Assembly: GCA_003452185.1 (NCBI GenBank)
Contig: DMJJ01000446.1
Location: 1 to 7,606 of the forward strand
Length of the DNA stretch: 7,606 nucleotides
DNA from: Verrucomicrobiales bacterium
GTDB taxonomy: Bacteria > Verrucomicrobiota > Verrucomicrobiia > Limisphaerales > UBA11320
Direction of reading: 5' to 3'
A model generated the notes under the pieces. That model was not told the origin of the DNA, did no database searches, and saw only the letters and a list, made by a program, of their open reading frames with translations. A program made the translations under genes and the position numbers. Positions 1 through 5,766 of this stretch are shown here, in pieces (position 1 is the stretch's first letter; the number at the start of each line of letters is the position of its first letter).

Positions 1-339
1 AAGCGTGGGAAGCGGCTTCTCAATGAGGCTTTCCACCGGCCCCTCGTGGACCGGAACGCTGAAATGCTTGTGCTCTTTGGCGCCGGCGGAGGTCGCCATG
101 GCATTCATCACCTTGCCAGCGGGCGGAGGGGCCACCGCGGCGGCGGGAGTCGGGGAAGGGGCGGGCGCGGCGGGCGCCGGAGCGGGGGAGGGAGCGGCAG
201 CGGGGGCGGCCGCCTCCTTGCCACGCGCGGGCACCCGGACGCTCTTGCCACAGGCAGGGCAGTCGATCTGCGATCCCGCACCGGCGGCGTCAATGCTCAG
301 CTCCTGTTCGCAATGAGGGCAGTCGAAGATGATGTCCAT
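1..339 (-). CDS. zinc-ribbon protein with Ala/Pro-rich linker (partial, 3' end beyond window)
   Basis: The visible 113 residues start at ATG 339-337 and stay open to the left edge, so the C-terminal part is missing. The N-terminus carries a Cys4 zinc ribbon: C7-X2-C10, then C27-X2-C30, with CPHC and CPACGK knuckles. Residues about 43-75 are an almost pure Ala/Pro/Ser linker. After it comes a charged segment (KEHKHFSVPVHEG near residues 88-100) that looks like the start of a second folded domain. There is no signal peptide or membrane segment, so a cytoplasmic location is inferred. Similar small zinc-ribbon proteins with flexible linkers are common hypothetical proteins in Verrucomicrobiota-type genomes; no specific function is known to me. 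The gene is divergent from coaE across a 126-bp gap. No good Shine-Dalgarno or promoter is seen just upstream. The extreme GC content of the linker produces long open frames on the opposite strand, which are shadows. Confidence 0.8.
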   Translation of the reverse strand, partial: MDIIFDCPHCEQELSIDAAGAGSQIDCPACGKSVRVPARGKEAAAPAAAPSPAPAPAAPAPSPTPAAAVAPPPAGKVMNAMATSAGAKEHKHFSVPVHEGPVESLIEKPLPTL

Positions 340-380
340 ATTCGGGAAAGCGGTTGTGGTTACGCTCCCTCAAGCTAGTC

Positions 381-416
381 AGGGGAGGGGCCCAAAGGCC
401 AGAAAAAACCTCCCCT
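381..416. repeat. inverted repeat in the divergent intergenic region
   Basis: A perfect 8-bp inverted repeat (AGGGGAGG at 381-388, CCTCCCCT at 409-416) encloses a smaller GGCC/GGCC hairpin (389-392 and 397-400, loop CAAA) and a run of six A residues (403-408). It lies between the zinc-ribbon gene and the coaE promoter, without overlapping the promoter. In a divergent gap no terminator is expected, so a regulator-binding site or an RNA hairpin in the leader of the leftward gene is possible. What it does is not known. Confidence 0.45.
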
Positions 417-430
417 CGATGCTTTTCGAC

Positions 431-459
431 TTGTCCCCCATCGCCCGGGAGCCTATCGG
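431..459 (+). promoter_or_regulatory. predicted coaE promoter, start site at or next to the ATG
   Basis: A sigma70-like pair is visible: -35 TTGTCC (431-436), a 17-bp spacer, and -10 TATCGG (454-459). Only six bases separate the -10 from the coaE ATG at 466, so normal start-site spacing puts the first transcribed base at or within about 1 nt of the A of ATG. A leaderless or near-leaderless mRNA is inferred. The same geometry recurs before glgB and before the minus-strand SDR gene. Confidence 0.5.
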
Positions 460-465
460 GGGCGT

Positions 466-1065
466 ATGAAACTCATCGGGCTGACCGGCGGCGTGGGGAT
501 GGGGAAGAGTACCTCGGCCTCGTTGCTGCGGGATCGCGGACTCCCCCTGATCGACACGGACGAGATCGCCCGCCAGATTGTGGAGCCCGGCCAGCCCGCG
601 CTTGCAGAGATTCGGGCAACTTTTGGGGATACGGTCATTGATGCGAGCGGCCGGTTGAAGAGGGATGCCCTGGCGCGGATTGTCTTTGCGAGCGAGTCTC
701 GTCGCAAGGATCTGGAGGGAATCACGCATCCCAGGATCCGGGAGCGCTGGGAGCGGCAGGTCGCGACATGGCGGGCCGAGGGGCGTGGGGCGGGCGTGGT
801 GGTCATCCCGTTGCTTTATGAGACGCGCTGCGAGGCCTCGTTTGACCATGTGGTCTGCATCGCTTGTTCCCCCCACTCGCAGCACCAGCGACTGCTCCGC
901 CGGGGATGGTCGGCCGAGGAGTGCACCCGGCGACGGGAGGCACAGTGGCCGATCGACAGGAAAATGGCGGCCGCCCAGTTTGTGATCTGGACCGAAGGGG
1001 ATCTTCATGTGCACGGGGCGCAGTGGGATCGCGTGCTCCGGCATCTCGGGCTCCTGATCGGGTGA
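466..1065 (+). CDS. coaE: dephospho-CoA kinase
   Basis: This 199-residue protein matches the usual size of CoaE, which phosphorylates the ribose 3'-hydroxyl of dephospho-CoA with ATP in the last step of coenzyme A synthesis in the cytoplasm. The P-loop GGVGMGKS is at residues 8-15. The IDTDEIAR segment at 29-36 includes the acidic D30/D32 pair near the active site. The family ITHPRIR motif is at 86-92, and the IPLLYE strand at 114-119. The RRGWSAEE and EAQWPIDRK stretches near 150-165 correspond to the lid and late helices. No key residue appears lost. The ATG at 466 is preferred because the GLTGG strand follows directly and a promoter ends six bases before it. A GGGAG at 447-451 is too far upstream to be a convincing Shine-Dalgarno. 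glgB follows after 39 bp with its own promoter, so linkage to glgB may be only positional. Confidence 0.95.
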   Translation: MKLIGLTGGVGMGKSTSASLLRDRGLPLIDTDEIARQIVEPGQPALAEIRATFGDTVIDASGRLKRDALARIVFASESRRKDLEGITHPRIRERWERQVATWRAEGRGAGVVVIPLLYETRCEASFDHVVCIACSPHSQHQRLLRRGWSAEECTRRREAQWPIDRKMAAAQFVIWTEGDLHVHGAQWDRVLRHLGLLIG

Positions 1066-1069
1066 TGCG

Positions 1070-1097
1070 TTGACTTGGCGGCGGGGCTCCCTAAGCT
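1070..1097 (+). promoter_or_regulatory. predicted glgB promoter, start site at or next to the ATG
   Basis: -35 TTGACT (1070-1075), a 16-bp spacer, and -10 TAAGCT (1092-1097) fill the short gap between the coaE stop and glgB. Seven bases separate the -10 from ATG 1105, predicting transcription from the start codon itself. This argues against the TTG at 1075 as the start, since that codon overlaps the -35. Read-through from coaE is still possible because no terminator hairpin lies between the genes. Confidence 0.6.
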
Positions 1098-1104
1098 GCC
1101 GGGG

Positions 1105-3318
1105 ATGATTCTGACCCCCTCGGAACTGGACAGCCTGGTTCAGGTGATCCACCGATCCCCCCATCAGCTCCTCGGGATGCATCCGCTGGGGGATGGGTCC
1201 GGGGTGGTGGTCAGGGCCTTCCTCCCCTGGGCGGCCGCCGTCGAGGCGGTGCCGGTGCTCGAGAAGAACCAGCCCCGCATCCCCCTCCAGCGCGTCCACC
1301 ACGATGGGGTGTTTGAGGGGGTGAGCCGCGACGCGAAGCGGGTCTTCGCCTACGACCTTCGAATCACCGACCACCAAGGGAAGGTTTACCAGACCCGCGA
1401 CGCCTATTCCTTCCTTCCGACGCTGGGCGAGACGGATCTTTATCTTTTTGCGCAGGGAAACGAGCGCCGGATCTACGAGAAGCTCGGAGCCCATCTCCGG
1501 GTGATCGATGGGGTGGAGGGGACAAGCTTTGCGGTGTGGGCCCCGAACGCCCAGCGGGTGAGTGTGGTGGGGGATTTCAATGGCTGGGACGGGCGGGTCC
1601 ACGTCACCCGGCTCCTGGGGTCCTCCGGGATCTGGGAGATCTTTGTCCCCGGCGTCCGCCAGGGGGCGCTTTACAAATATGAGATCCGGAACGCACACGG
1701 ACAGGTGGTCCTGAAGACCGATCCATACGGGGCGTTCTTTGAGCCCGCCCCCAAGAACGCCTCCATTGTGTGGGAGACCTCGAAGTTCAAGTGGACGGAT
1801 GGGGAATGGCTGGCGCGGCGGGCGAAGCAGGATGTCCTGAGGGCGCCGATGAGCGTCTACGAGCTTCACCTCGGGTCGTGGAGGAAGAAGAACTCGTTTG
1901 AGTCGCTGGGCTACCGGGAGATTGCCGCCCCGCTGGTCGAGTATCTCAAGCGACTCGGCTTCACGCACGTCGAGCTGCTGCCGCTCTCCGAACATGCGTT
2001 CTATCCCTCGTGGGGATATCAGGTGACCGGGTTCTACTCCCCGACAAGTCGCTACGGGACGCCGGATGAGTTCCAGTACCTGGTGAACGCGCTTCATGAG
2101 GCTGGAATCGGCGTCTTGATGGACTGGGTGCCCGCCCACTTCCCTCGGGACGACTGGGCATTGGCGAGTTTTGACGGAACGGCGCTCTATGAGCACGAGG
2201 ATCCGCGCAAGGGGGCCCACCAGGACTGGGGGACGCTGATCTTTAATTTCGGCCGCCACGAGGTGCGAAACTTCCTCGCGGCGAACGCCCTCTTCTGGTG
2301 CGACCGGTTTCACATCGACGGTCTCCGCGTGGATGCCGTGGCGTCGATGCTTTATCTGGACTACTCGCGGAAGGACGGGGAGTGGATCCCGAACCAGTTT
2401 GGCGGGCGGGAGAACCTGGAGGCTGTCGAATTCCTGAAGCACTTCAACCACGTGGTGCATACCGAGTGCCCGGGCGTCGTCACGATCGCGGAGGAGTCGA
2501 CTGCGTGGCCCATGGTGTCGCGTCCCCCGTACTTGGGAGGCCTGGGATTCTCGTTGAAGTGGAACATGGGGTGGATGCACGACACCCTGAATTACTTCAA
2601 GCGCGACCCGATCCACCGGAAGTACCACCAGAACGATCTCACGTTCGCGATGTTGTATCACTCGAACGAGAACTTTGTTCTTCCCCTCTCCCACGACGAG
2701 GTGGTGCATGGGAAGGGATCGCTTCACCGCCGGATGCCGGGGGACGACTGGCAGAAGGCCGCGAACCTCCGCTGCCTCCTCGGTTATCAGTGGCTCTTCC
2801 CGGGTAAGAAGCTCCTGTTCATGGGGGGGGAGATCGGGCAGCCCGACGAATGGAACGCCAACGCCAGCGTGGACTGGTGGCTCCTCGACGCCGGCCCGTT
2901 CCATTCCGGCCTGCAGCGGTTTGTCGGCGACCTGAACCGGCTGTACACGGCGCAGCGGGCGTTGTGGGAGAGCGACTACGATCCCGAGGGGTTTTTCTGG
3001 GTCGACTGCACGGACAACGAGAACAGCGTTCTCTCGTTCGTCCGCCAGACCCGTGACCATGGGAGCCGTGTCCTCGTGGTGCTGAACCTGACCCCGGTGC
3101 TGCGGCATGCCTATCGGCTGGGCGTCCCCGAGGGGGGGCGCTGGTTGGAGGTGCTCAACACCGACGCCGGGGTCTACGGCGGATCGAATGCGGGGAACCT
3201 GGGCGGCGTGACGGCGGATTCCATTCCGACCCACGGCCATGCCCAGTCGCTCTCCGTGACCCTGCCCCCGCTTTCGGTGGTGGCCTTCATTCCGGAGCGC
3301 ACCCGGTCCTCCTCCTAG
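1105..3318 (+). CDS. glgB: 1,4-alpha-glucan branching enzyme
   Basis: This 737-residue protein, close to the 728 residues of E. coli GlgB, is a GH13 branching enzyme that cuts alpha-1,4 chains and re-attaches them by alpha-1,6 links in glycogen synthesis. The domain order is normal: an N1 carbohydrate-binding-like domain (about 5-100), a CBM48/N2 domain (about 110-220, with SFAVWAPNAQRVSVVGDFNGWD), a catalytic TIM barrel (about 245-620) and a C-terminal beta domain. All four GH13 regions are intact: DWVPAHF with D340 and H345; GLRVDAVASM with nucleophile D410; TIAEEST with acid/base E463; and LSHDEVVHGKGS with H530 and D531. These sit at a constant offset of five from the E. coli catalytic residues as I remember them. 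ATG 1105 is chosen over TTG 1075 because a promoter overlaps the latter. No glgA, glgC or glgX lies in the window, so this is not a full glycogen operon here. Confidence 0.97.
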   Translation: MILTPSELDSLVQVIHRSPHQLLGMHPLGDGSGVVVRAFLPWAAAVEAVPVLEKNQPRIPLQRVHHDGVFEGVSRDAKRVFAYDLRITDHQGKVYQTRDAYSFLPTLGETDLYLFAQGNERRIYEKLGAHLRVIDGVEGTSFAVWAPNAQRVSVVGDFNGWDGRVHVTRLLGSSGIWEIFVPGVRQGALYKYEIRNAHGQVVLKTDPYGAFFEPAPKNASIVWETSKFKWTDGEWLARRAKQDVLRAPMSVYELHLGSWRKKNSFESLGYREIAAPLVEYLKRLGFTHVELLPLSEHAFYPSWGYQVTGFYSPTSRYGTPDEFQYLVNALHEAGIGVLMDWVPAHFPRDDWALASFDGTALYEHEDPRKGAHQDWGTLIFNFGRHEVRNFLAANALFWCDRFHIDGLRVDAVASMLYLDYSRKDGEWIPNQFGGRENLEAVEFLKHFNHVVHTECPGVVTIAEESTAWPMVSRPPYLGGLGFSLKWNMGWMHDTLNYFKRDPIHRKYHQNDLTFAMLYHSNENFVLPLSHDEVVHGKGSLHRRMPGDDWQKAANLRCLLGYQWLFPGKKLLFMGGEIGQPDEWNANASVDWWLLDAGPFHSGLQRFVGDLNRLYTAQRALWESDYDPEGFFWVDCTDNENSVLSFVRQTRDHGSRVLVVLNLTPVLRHAYRLGVPEGGRWLEVLNTDAGVYGGSNAGNLGGVTADSIPTHGHAQSLSVTLPPLSVVAFIPERTRSSS

Positions 3319-3356
3319 CCCGGATCCCACGGGCCGGGAAGGCTCCCGGAAGAGCC
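3319..3356 (+). terminator. GC-rich hairpins just after glgB, possible terminator
   Basis: Three short stems compete in the bases after the glgB stop: CCCGG 3319-3323 with CCGGG 3334-3338; CCGGGA 3334-3339 with TCCCGG 3344-3349 (loop AGGC); and GGCTC 3341-3345 with GAGCC 3352-3356. No T-run follows, so this is not a classical intrinsic terminator. It could mark the 3' end of the glgB message or block exonucleases. Confidence 0.3.
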
Positions 3357-3396
3357 GCCTGGGAAACAACAGCGGGTGCTTCCCCGGACAATCCCC

Positions 3397-3426
3397 TTGC
3401 GTTTTTGGGGCCTCGCGGCATACATA
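3397..3426 (+). promoter_or_regulatory. candidate promoter for the secreted-protein gene
   Basis: TTGCGT (3397-3402), an 18-bp spacer and TACATA (3421-3426) form a plausible sigma70-like promoter about 200 bp before the ATG at 3633. Unlike coaE, glgB and the SDR gene, no promoter sits directly against this start codon, so a long leader is inferred. TTGCGA/TAGGCA at 3507-3536 is an alternative that would give a leader of about 90 nt. Confidence 0.4.
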
Positions 3427-3452
3427 GAGCCGTATCCCAATGCGACGGCTTT
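3426..3452 (+). other. stem-loop at the start of the predicted leader
   Basis: The bases AGAGCCGT (3426-3433) pair with ACGGCTTT (3445-3452), giving an 8-bp stem with one G-U pair and an 11-base loop. T3451-T3453 run through and past its 3' arm. It lies at the predicted 5' end of the long transcript. It could be a 5' stabilising hairpin, an attenuator, or a weak terminator for glgB transcription. Confidence 0.35.
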
Positions 3453-3632
3453 TACCCAAGCACCGTACGTATGTGGCTTCTTCCCGGGAGGGACTCTTTC
3501 CTGTTTTTGCGAGACCGGTCCTGGGGGCTTTAGGCATGGGCTTGGGGGCGGCGGACGCTCCGGGTGCACCTTCTCACCAACCCAAACCGAGCTGCCCAGC
3601 CCCCTAAGCGGGCGGCCTCAACCTGTTGCCTC

Positions 3633-5681
3633 ATGAAACCAACACCCCTGATCCAAACTGCCTGGAGGGCCCTGCTCCTGGCGCTTCTCTGTGCCGGGAG
3701 TCGGTCTGCTGTCGCTCAACCCCAGATCCTCTGGGAAGCCTACAACGATCACCGGCCGACCGCTCTCACAAGCCCCAACGCCACCGGCTATGACATGCTG
3801 AAAGCCGGAAACGGAGGCACCCTGAGGAATTTTGCCACCGGGGAGGACTTGACCGCCTCCTTCACCATGGTGGTGGAGTCGGGCGCCACGGATGACTTCG
3901 GTGAGGATGCGGCTCCGAACGCGGGAAGCCCCGCGTACAAGCTCTTCAACGGTAAGGTTGATCTCTCGAACTCGGGCATCCCGGGCGTGCGGGCCAGCTC
4001 CTCGACGCGGCTTGTCCTGAGTTTTTCGGGCCTTGATCCGAGCAAGCTCTACAAGTTCCGTGGCACGAGCATCCGCGGTGGCGGCTACAACGACCGCTGG
4101 TCGGTGTTCACCCTCCTGGAGACGGACACCTACGTGGCGGCCCATGAGGATGGCAGCCCGAACAAGAACATCATCACCAAGGCCACCTTCCCTGCGGCGG
4201 ACTTGCAACCCAACCAGGTGGCCCTGAATACCGGGGATAACAAGGTCGGCTCACTGGTCGGCTGGGACAATATCCAGCCGACGCCCGACGGCACCTTCTC
4301 CATAGCCCAGGAGCAATGGATGGGGGCGACCCCCTTTGGAAACACGGCCGCGGCGGCCGTGAAGTATGGGTACGCGTTTGGGGCCATCTACCTGGCCGAG
4401 GTGGAGTCGACGGGATTATTGAAAATCACTGAAAACCCCGCGAGCCAGAAGCGTCCTGCCGGCGCCACGGCGACGTTCGCCGTGGTTGCGACGAGCCCCC
4501 AGGCCATTTCGTACCAGTGGCAGCGGGTCCCCTCCTGGGCTGTGGATTACCTGGATATCCCGGGGGCCACCTCCGCCAGTTACACCACTCCCCCGCTCAC
4601 GCTTTTTGATGACGGCAGCTCGTATCGTTGCGTCGTCAAGAGCGGACCGAACACCACGACGACCAGCGAGGCGCTGCTCGGAGTGGACGGGGTGCCGCCC
4701 CGTGTCATTGCGGCCCAGGGGAGCATCGAATTCAACTCGGTGTACATCGGGTTTTCCGAGCCGATGAACCTGGAGCAGCTTGCCAACCCGGATAACTACA
4801 AGATCGATGGTGGCCTGGTGGTGACGGAGGCCCATGTGGTTGACCCCTCCACGGTGCACCTGGTCACCTCTCCCCAGACCCCCTCCTCGGCGTATACCGT
4901 GACGATCAACGGGCAGCAGGATGTGGCGGGCAACCCGCTCGCGGCTGCAACCACTGTCGGGTTCACCGCATTTGACACCCGGGCTGAAACCGTGGGCCTC
5001 GACCTCTGGTTCGGGTTCGCGGGGGGAACGGTGGCGAGCCTTCGGAATGACGCCCGGTACCCGGCCGGCTTCGACATCGACTACACTCTTGGAACCCTCG
5101 ATTCGACGATCCTGCTCCCGAGCGGCCCGAACAACGCCTACGCCGGCCGTTTTCGTGCGTGGGTCACCCCGGCTGAGACCGGCGATTACGAATTCTTCCT
5201 CAACGCGGACGAGGTGGCGGAGCTCCGGGTGAGCGTCAACGACGAGACGTTTGACAACATTGACAGCCCGGACATCACGCCGGATGCGGTCGACACGAAC
5301 ACAAACAACACCTTTGACGAGACCGGGAGCCGGGCAACCTCCGCTCCCATCACCCTGGTGGCGGGGCAGCGGTATCCGCTTCAGGTCATCTGGGTGGAGG
5401 TCAACGGGGCGGATTATTGCAAGGTGGCGTGGCGTCGCGTGGGGGATCCAACCCCCGCGTCGGAGCTTCCGACGATCCCGAGCCAGTTTCTCTCCTACTA
5501 CGGGCCGAAACCGGCACGGATCAACAGCATCACCCTCGGGGAGGAGAAGGTCTTGATCGAATGGATTGGGTCCGCACTGGAAACCTCCGACGACCTGCAG
5601 AGCTGGAGCGAGGTCAAAGGGGCTGCGAGCCCCCTGGCGGTCGTTCCGAAGGGCCACTCCTTCTACCGCGCCCGCAAGTAG
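3633..5681 (+). CDS. secreted multi-domain protein (Ig-like, SbsA-like Ig, PA14)
   Basis: The 682-residue product begins with a clear signal peptide: K2, R12, a Leu/Ala-rich core and a likely signal peptidase I cut after AVA at 26-28. C20 is not in a proper lipobox. Residues about 30-258 form a beta-rich domain I cannot assign. An Ig-like domain follows (about 262-351; YQWQR, then SYRCVV with C333), then an SbsA-type Ig domain (about 352-447; starts DGVPPRV, has FSEPMN and a DVAGNPL turn). A PA14-like domain covers about 453-620 (FRAWVTPAETGDYEFFLNADE; later LVAGQRYPLQVIW). The last 57 residues form a short module (LQSWSEV, ASPLAVV, terminal FYRARK) resembling tails on many Verrucomicrobiota exported proteins. 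PA14 and Ig modules usually bind carbohydrate or act as spacers; no catalytic domain is seen, so an adhesin or glycan-binding surface role is only inferred. ATG 3633 is chosen over GTG 3564 because the signal peptide starts there. Confidence 0.85.
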   Translation: MKPTPLIQTAWRALLLALLCAGSRSAVAQPQILWEAYNDHRPTALTSPNATGYDMLKAGNGGTLRNFATGEDLTASFTMVVESGATDDFGEDAAPNAGSPAYKLFNGKVDLSNSGIPGVRASSSTRLVLSFSGLDPSKLYKFRGTSIRGGGYNDRWSVFTLLETDTYVAAHEDGSPNKNIITKATFPAADLQPNQVALNTGDNKVGSLVGWDNIQPTPDGTFSIAQEQWMGATPFGNTAAAAVKYGYAFGAIYLAEVESTGLLKITENPASQKRPAGATATFAVVATSPQAISYQWQRVPSWAVDYLDIPGATSASYTTPPLTLFDDGSSYRCVVKSGPNTTTTSEALLGVDGVPPRVIAAQGSIEFNSVYIGFSEPMNLEQLANPDNYKIDGGLVVTEAHVVDPSTVHLVTSPQTPSSAYTVTINGQQDVAGNPLAAATTVGFTAFDTRAETVGLDLWFGFAGGTVASLRNDARYPAGFDIDYTLGTLDSTILLPSGPNNAYAGRFRAWVTPAETGDYEFFLNADEVAELRVSVNDETFDNIDSPDITPDAVDTNTNNTFDETGSRATSAPITLVAGQRYPLQVIWVEVNGADYCKVAWRRVGDPTPASELPTIPSQFLSYYGPKPARINSITLGEEKVLIEWIGSALETSDDLQSWSEVKGAASPLAVVPKGHSFYRARK

Positions 5682-5729
5682 CGGATCCGTGGCGCCCTCC
5701 CCCGGGGGGGGCACGTCCCCAGTGATCAC

Positions 5730-5761
5730 AGGGCCTCCCCGCGGCGACGCGGGGAGGCCCT
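5730..5761. terminator. bidirectional hairpin terminator between convergent genes
   Basis: A perfect 14-bp stem (5730-5743 with 5748-5761) closes on the tetraloop GCGA in the plus-strand RNA, a GNRA-type loop. It lies 48 bases after the stop at 5681 and 5 bases after the stop of the minus-strand gene, so it can end both transcripts. The downstream flank (CTCGCTT on plus, GTGATCACT on minus) lacks a strong T-run. Confidence 0.75.
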
Positions 5762-5766
5762 CTCGC

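Larger units (their letters stand above)
3319..3632. other. 314-bp non-coding stretch between glgB and the secreted-protein gene
   Basis: No convincing gene is present. The stretch holds hairpins after glgB (3319-3356), a candidate promoter (3397-3426), an 8-bp stem-loop (3426-3452), a dyad centred on TACGTA (3464-3473), T-rich runs around 3496-3508, a perfect 8-bp palindrome GACCGGTC (3513-3520) and a second weak promoter-like pair (TTGCGA 3507-3512, TAGGCA 3531-3536). Its T-rich central part differs in composition from the flanking coding DNA, as expected for a regulatory leader. Confidence 0.6.

Noticed and set aside
46..378. Plus-strand frames rich in Gly/Arg or Gly/Ala opposite the zinc-ribbon gene
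   Set aside because: They are low-complexity readings of the opposite strand of the Ala/Pro linker. The minus frame has the Cys4 zinc ribbon.
1075..1104. TTG at 1075 as an upstream start of glgB
   Set aside because: It overlaps the predicted -35 element and has no Shine-Dalgarno. ATG 1105 fits the promoter geometry and family length.
3507..3536. TTGCGA/TAGGCA as the main promoter of the secreted-protein gene
   Set aside because: The 18-bp spacing is tolerable, but the -10 is poor and an ATG overlapping it opens only a 23-codon frame. It is kept only as an alternative to 3397-3426.
379..3537. A very long open frame (1052 codons) on the minus strand opposite coaE and glgB
   Set aside because: It is Pro/Arg/His-rich with no domain signature and lies wholly antisense to two strongly recognised genes. 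High GC and codon bias remove stops in this antisense frame.
3564..3632. GTG at 3564 as the start of the secreted protein
   Set aside because: It would put 23 polar residues ahead of the signal peptide, which clearly begins at ATG 3633.
3376..3636. An 86-codon plus-strand frame within the glgB-downstream gap
   Set aside because: It starts at a GTG, covers the candidate promoter and leader, has no recognisable motif and runs into the next gene's start.
3684..3695. C20 of the secreted protein as a lipoprotein cysteine
   Set aside because: The preceding residues are LALL, without the small residue required at -1 of a lipobox. The AVA site downstream suits signal peptidase I better.
5694..5712. 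C-run followed by an eight-G run after the secreted-protein stop, considered as a hairpin
   Set aside because: The complementary arms meet with no loop, so a stable hairpin cannot form without sacrificing pairs. It is better read as a homopolymer tract next to the real terminator.
4416..5729. A 437-codon minus-strand frame opposite the secreted-protein gene
   Set aside because: Its composition is typical of an antisense shadow (Arg/Gly/Val/His-rich, no motif), while the plus frame has a signal peptide and recognisable domains.
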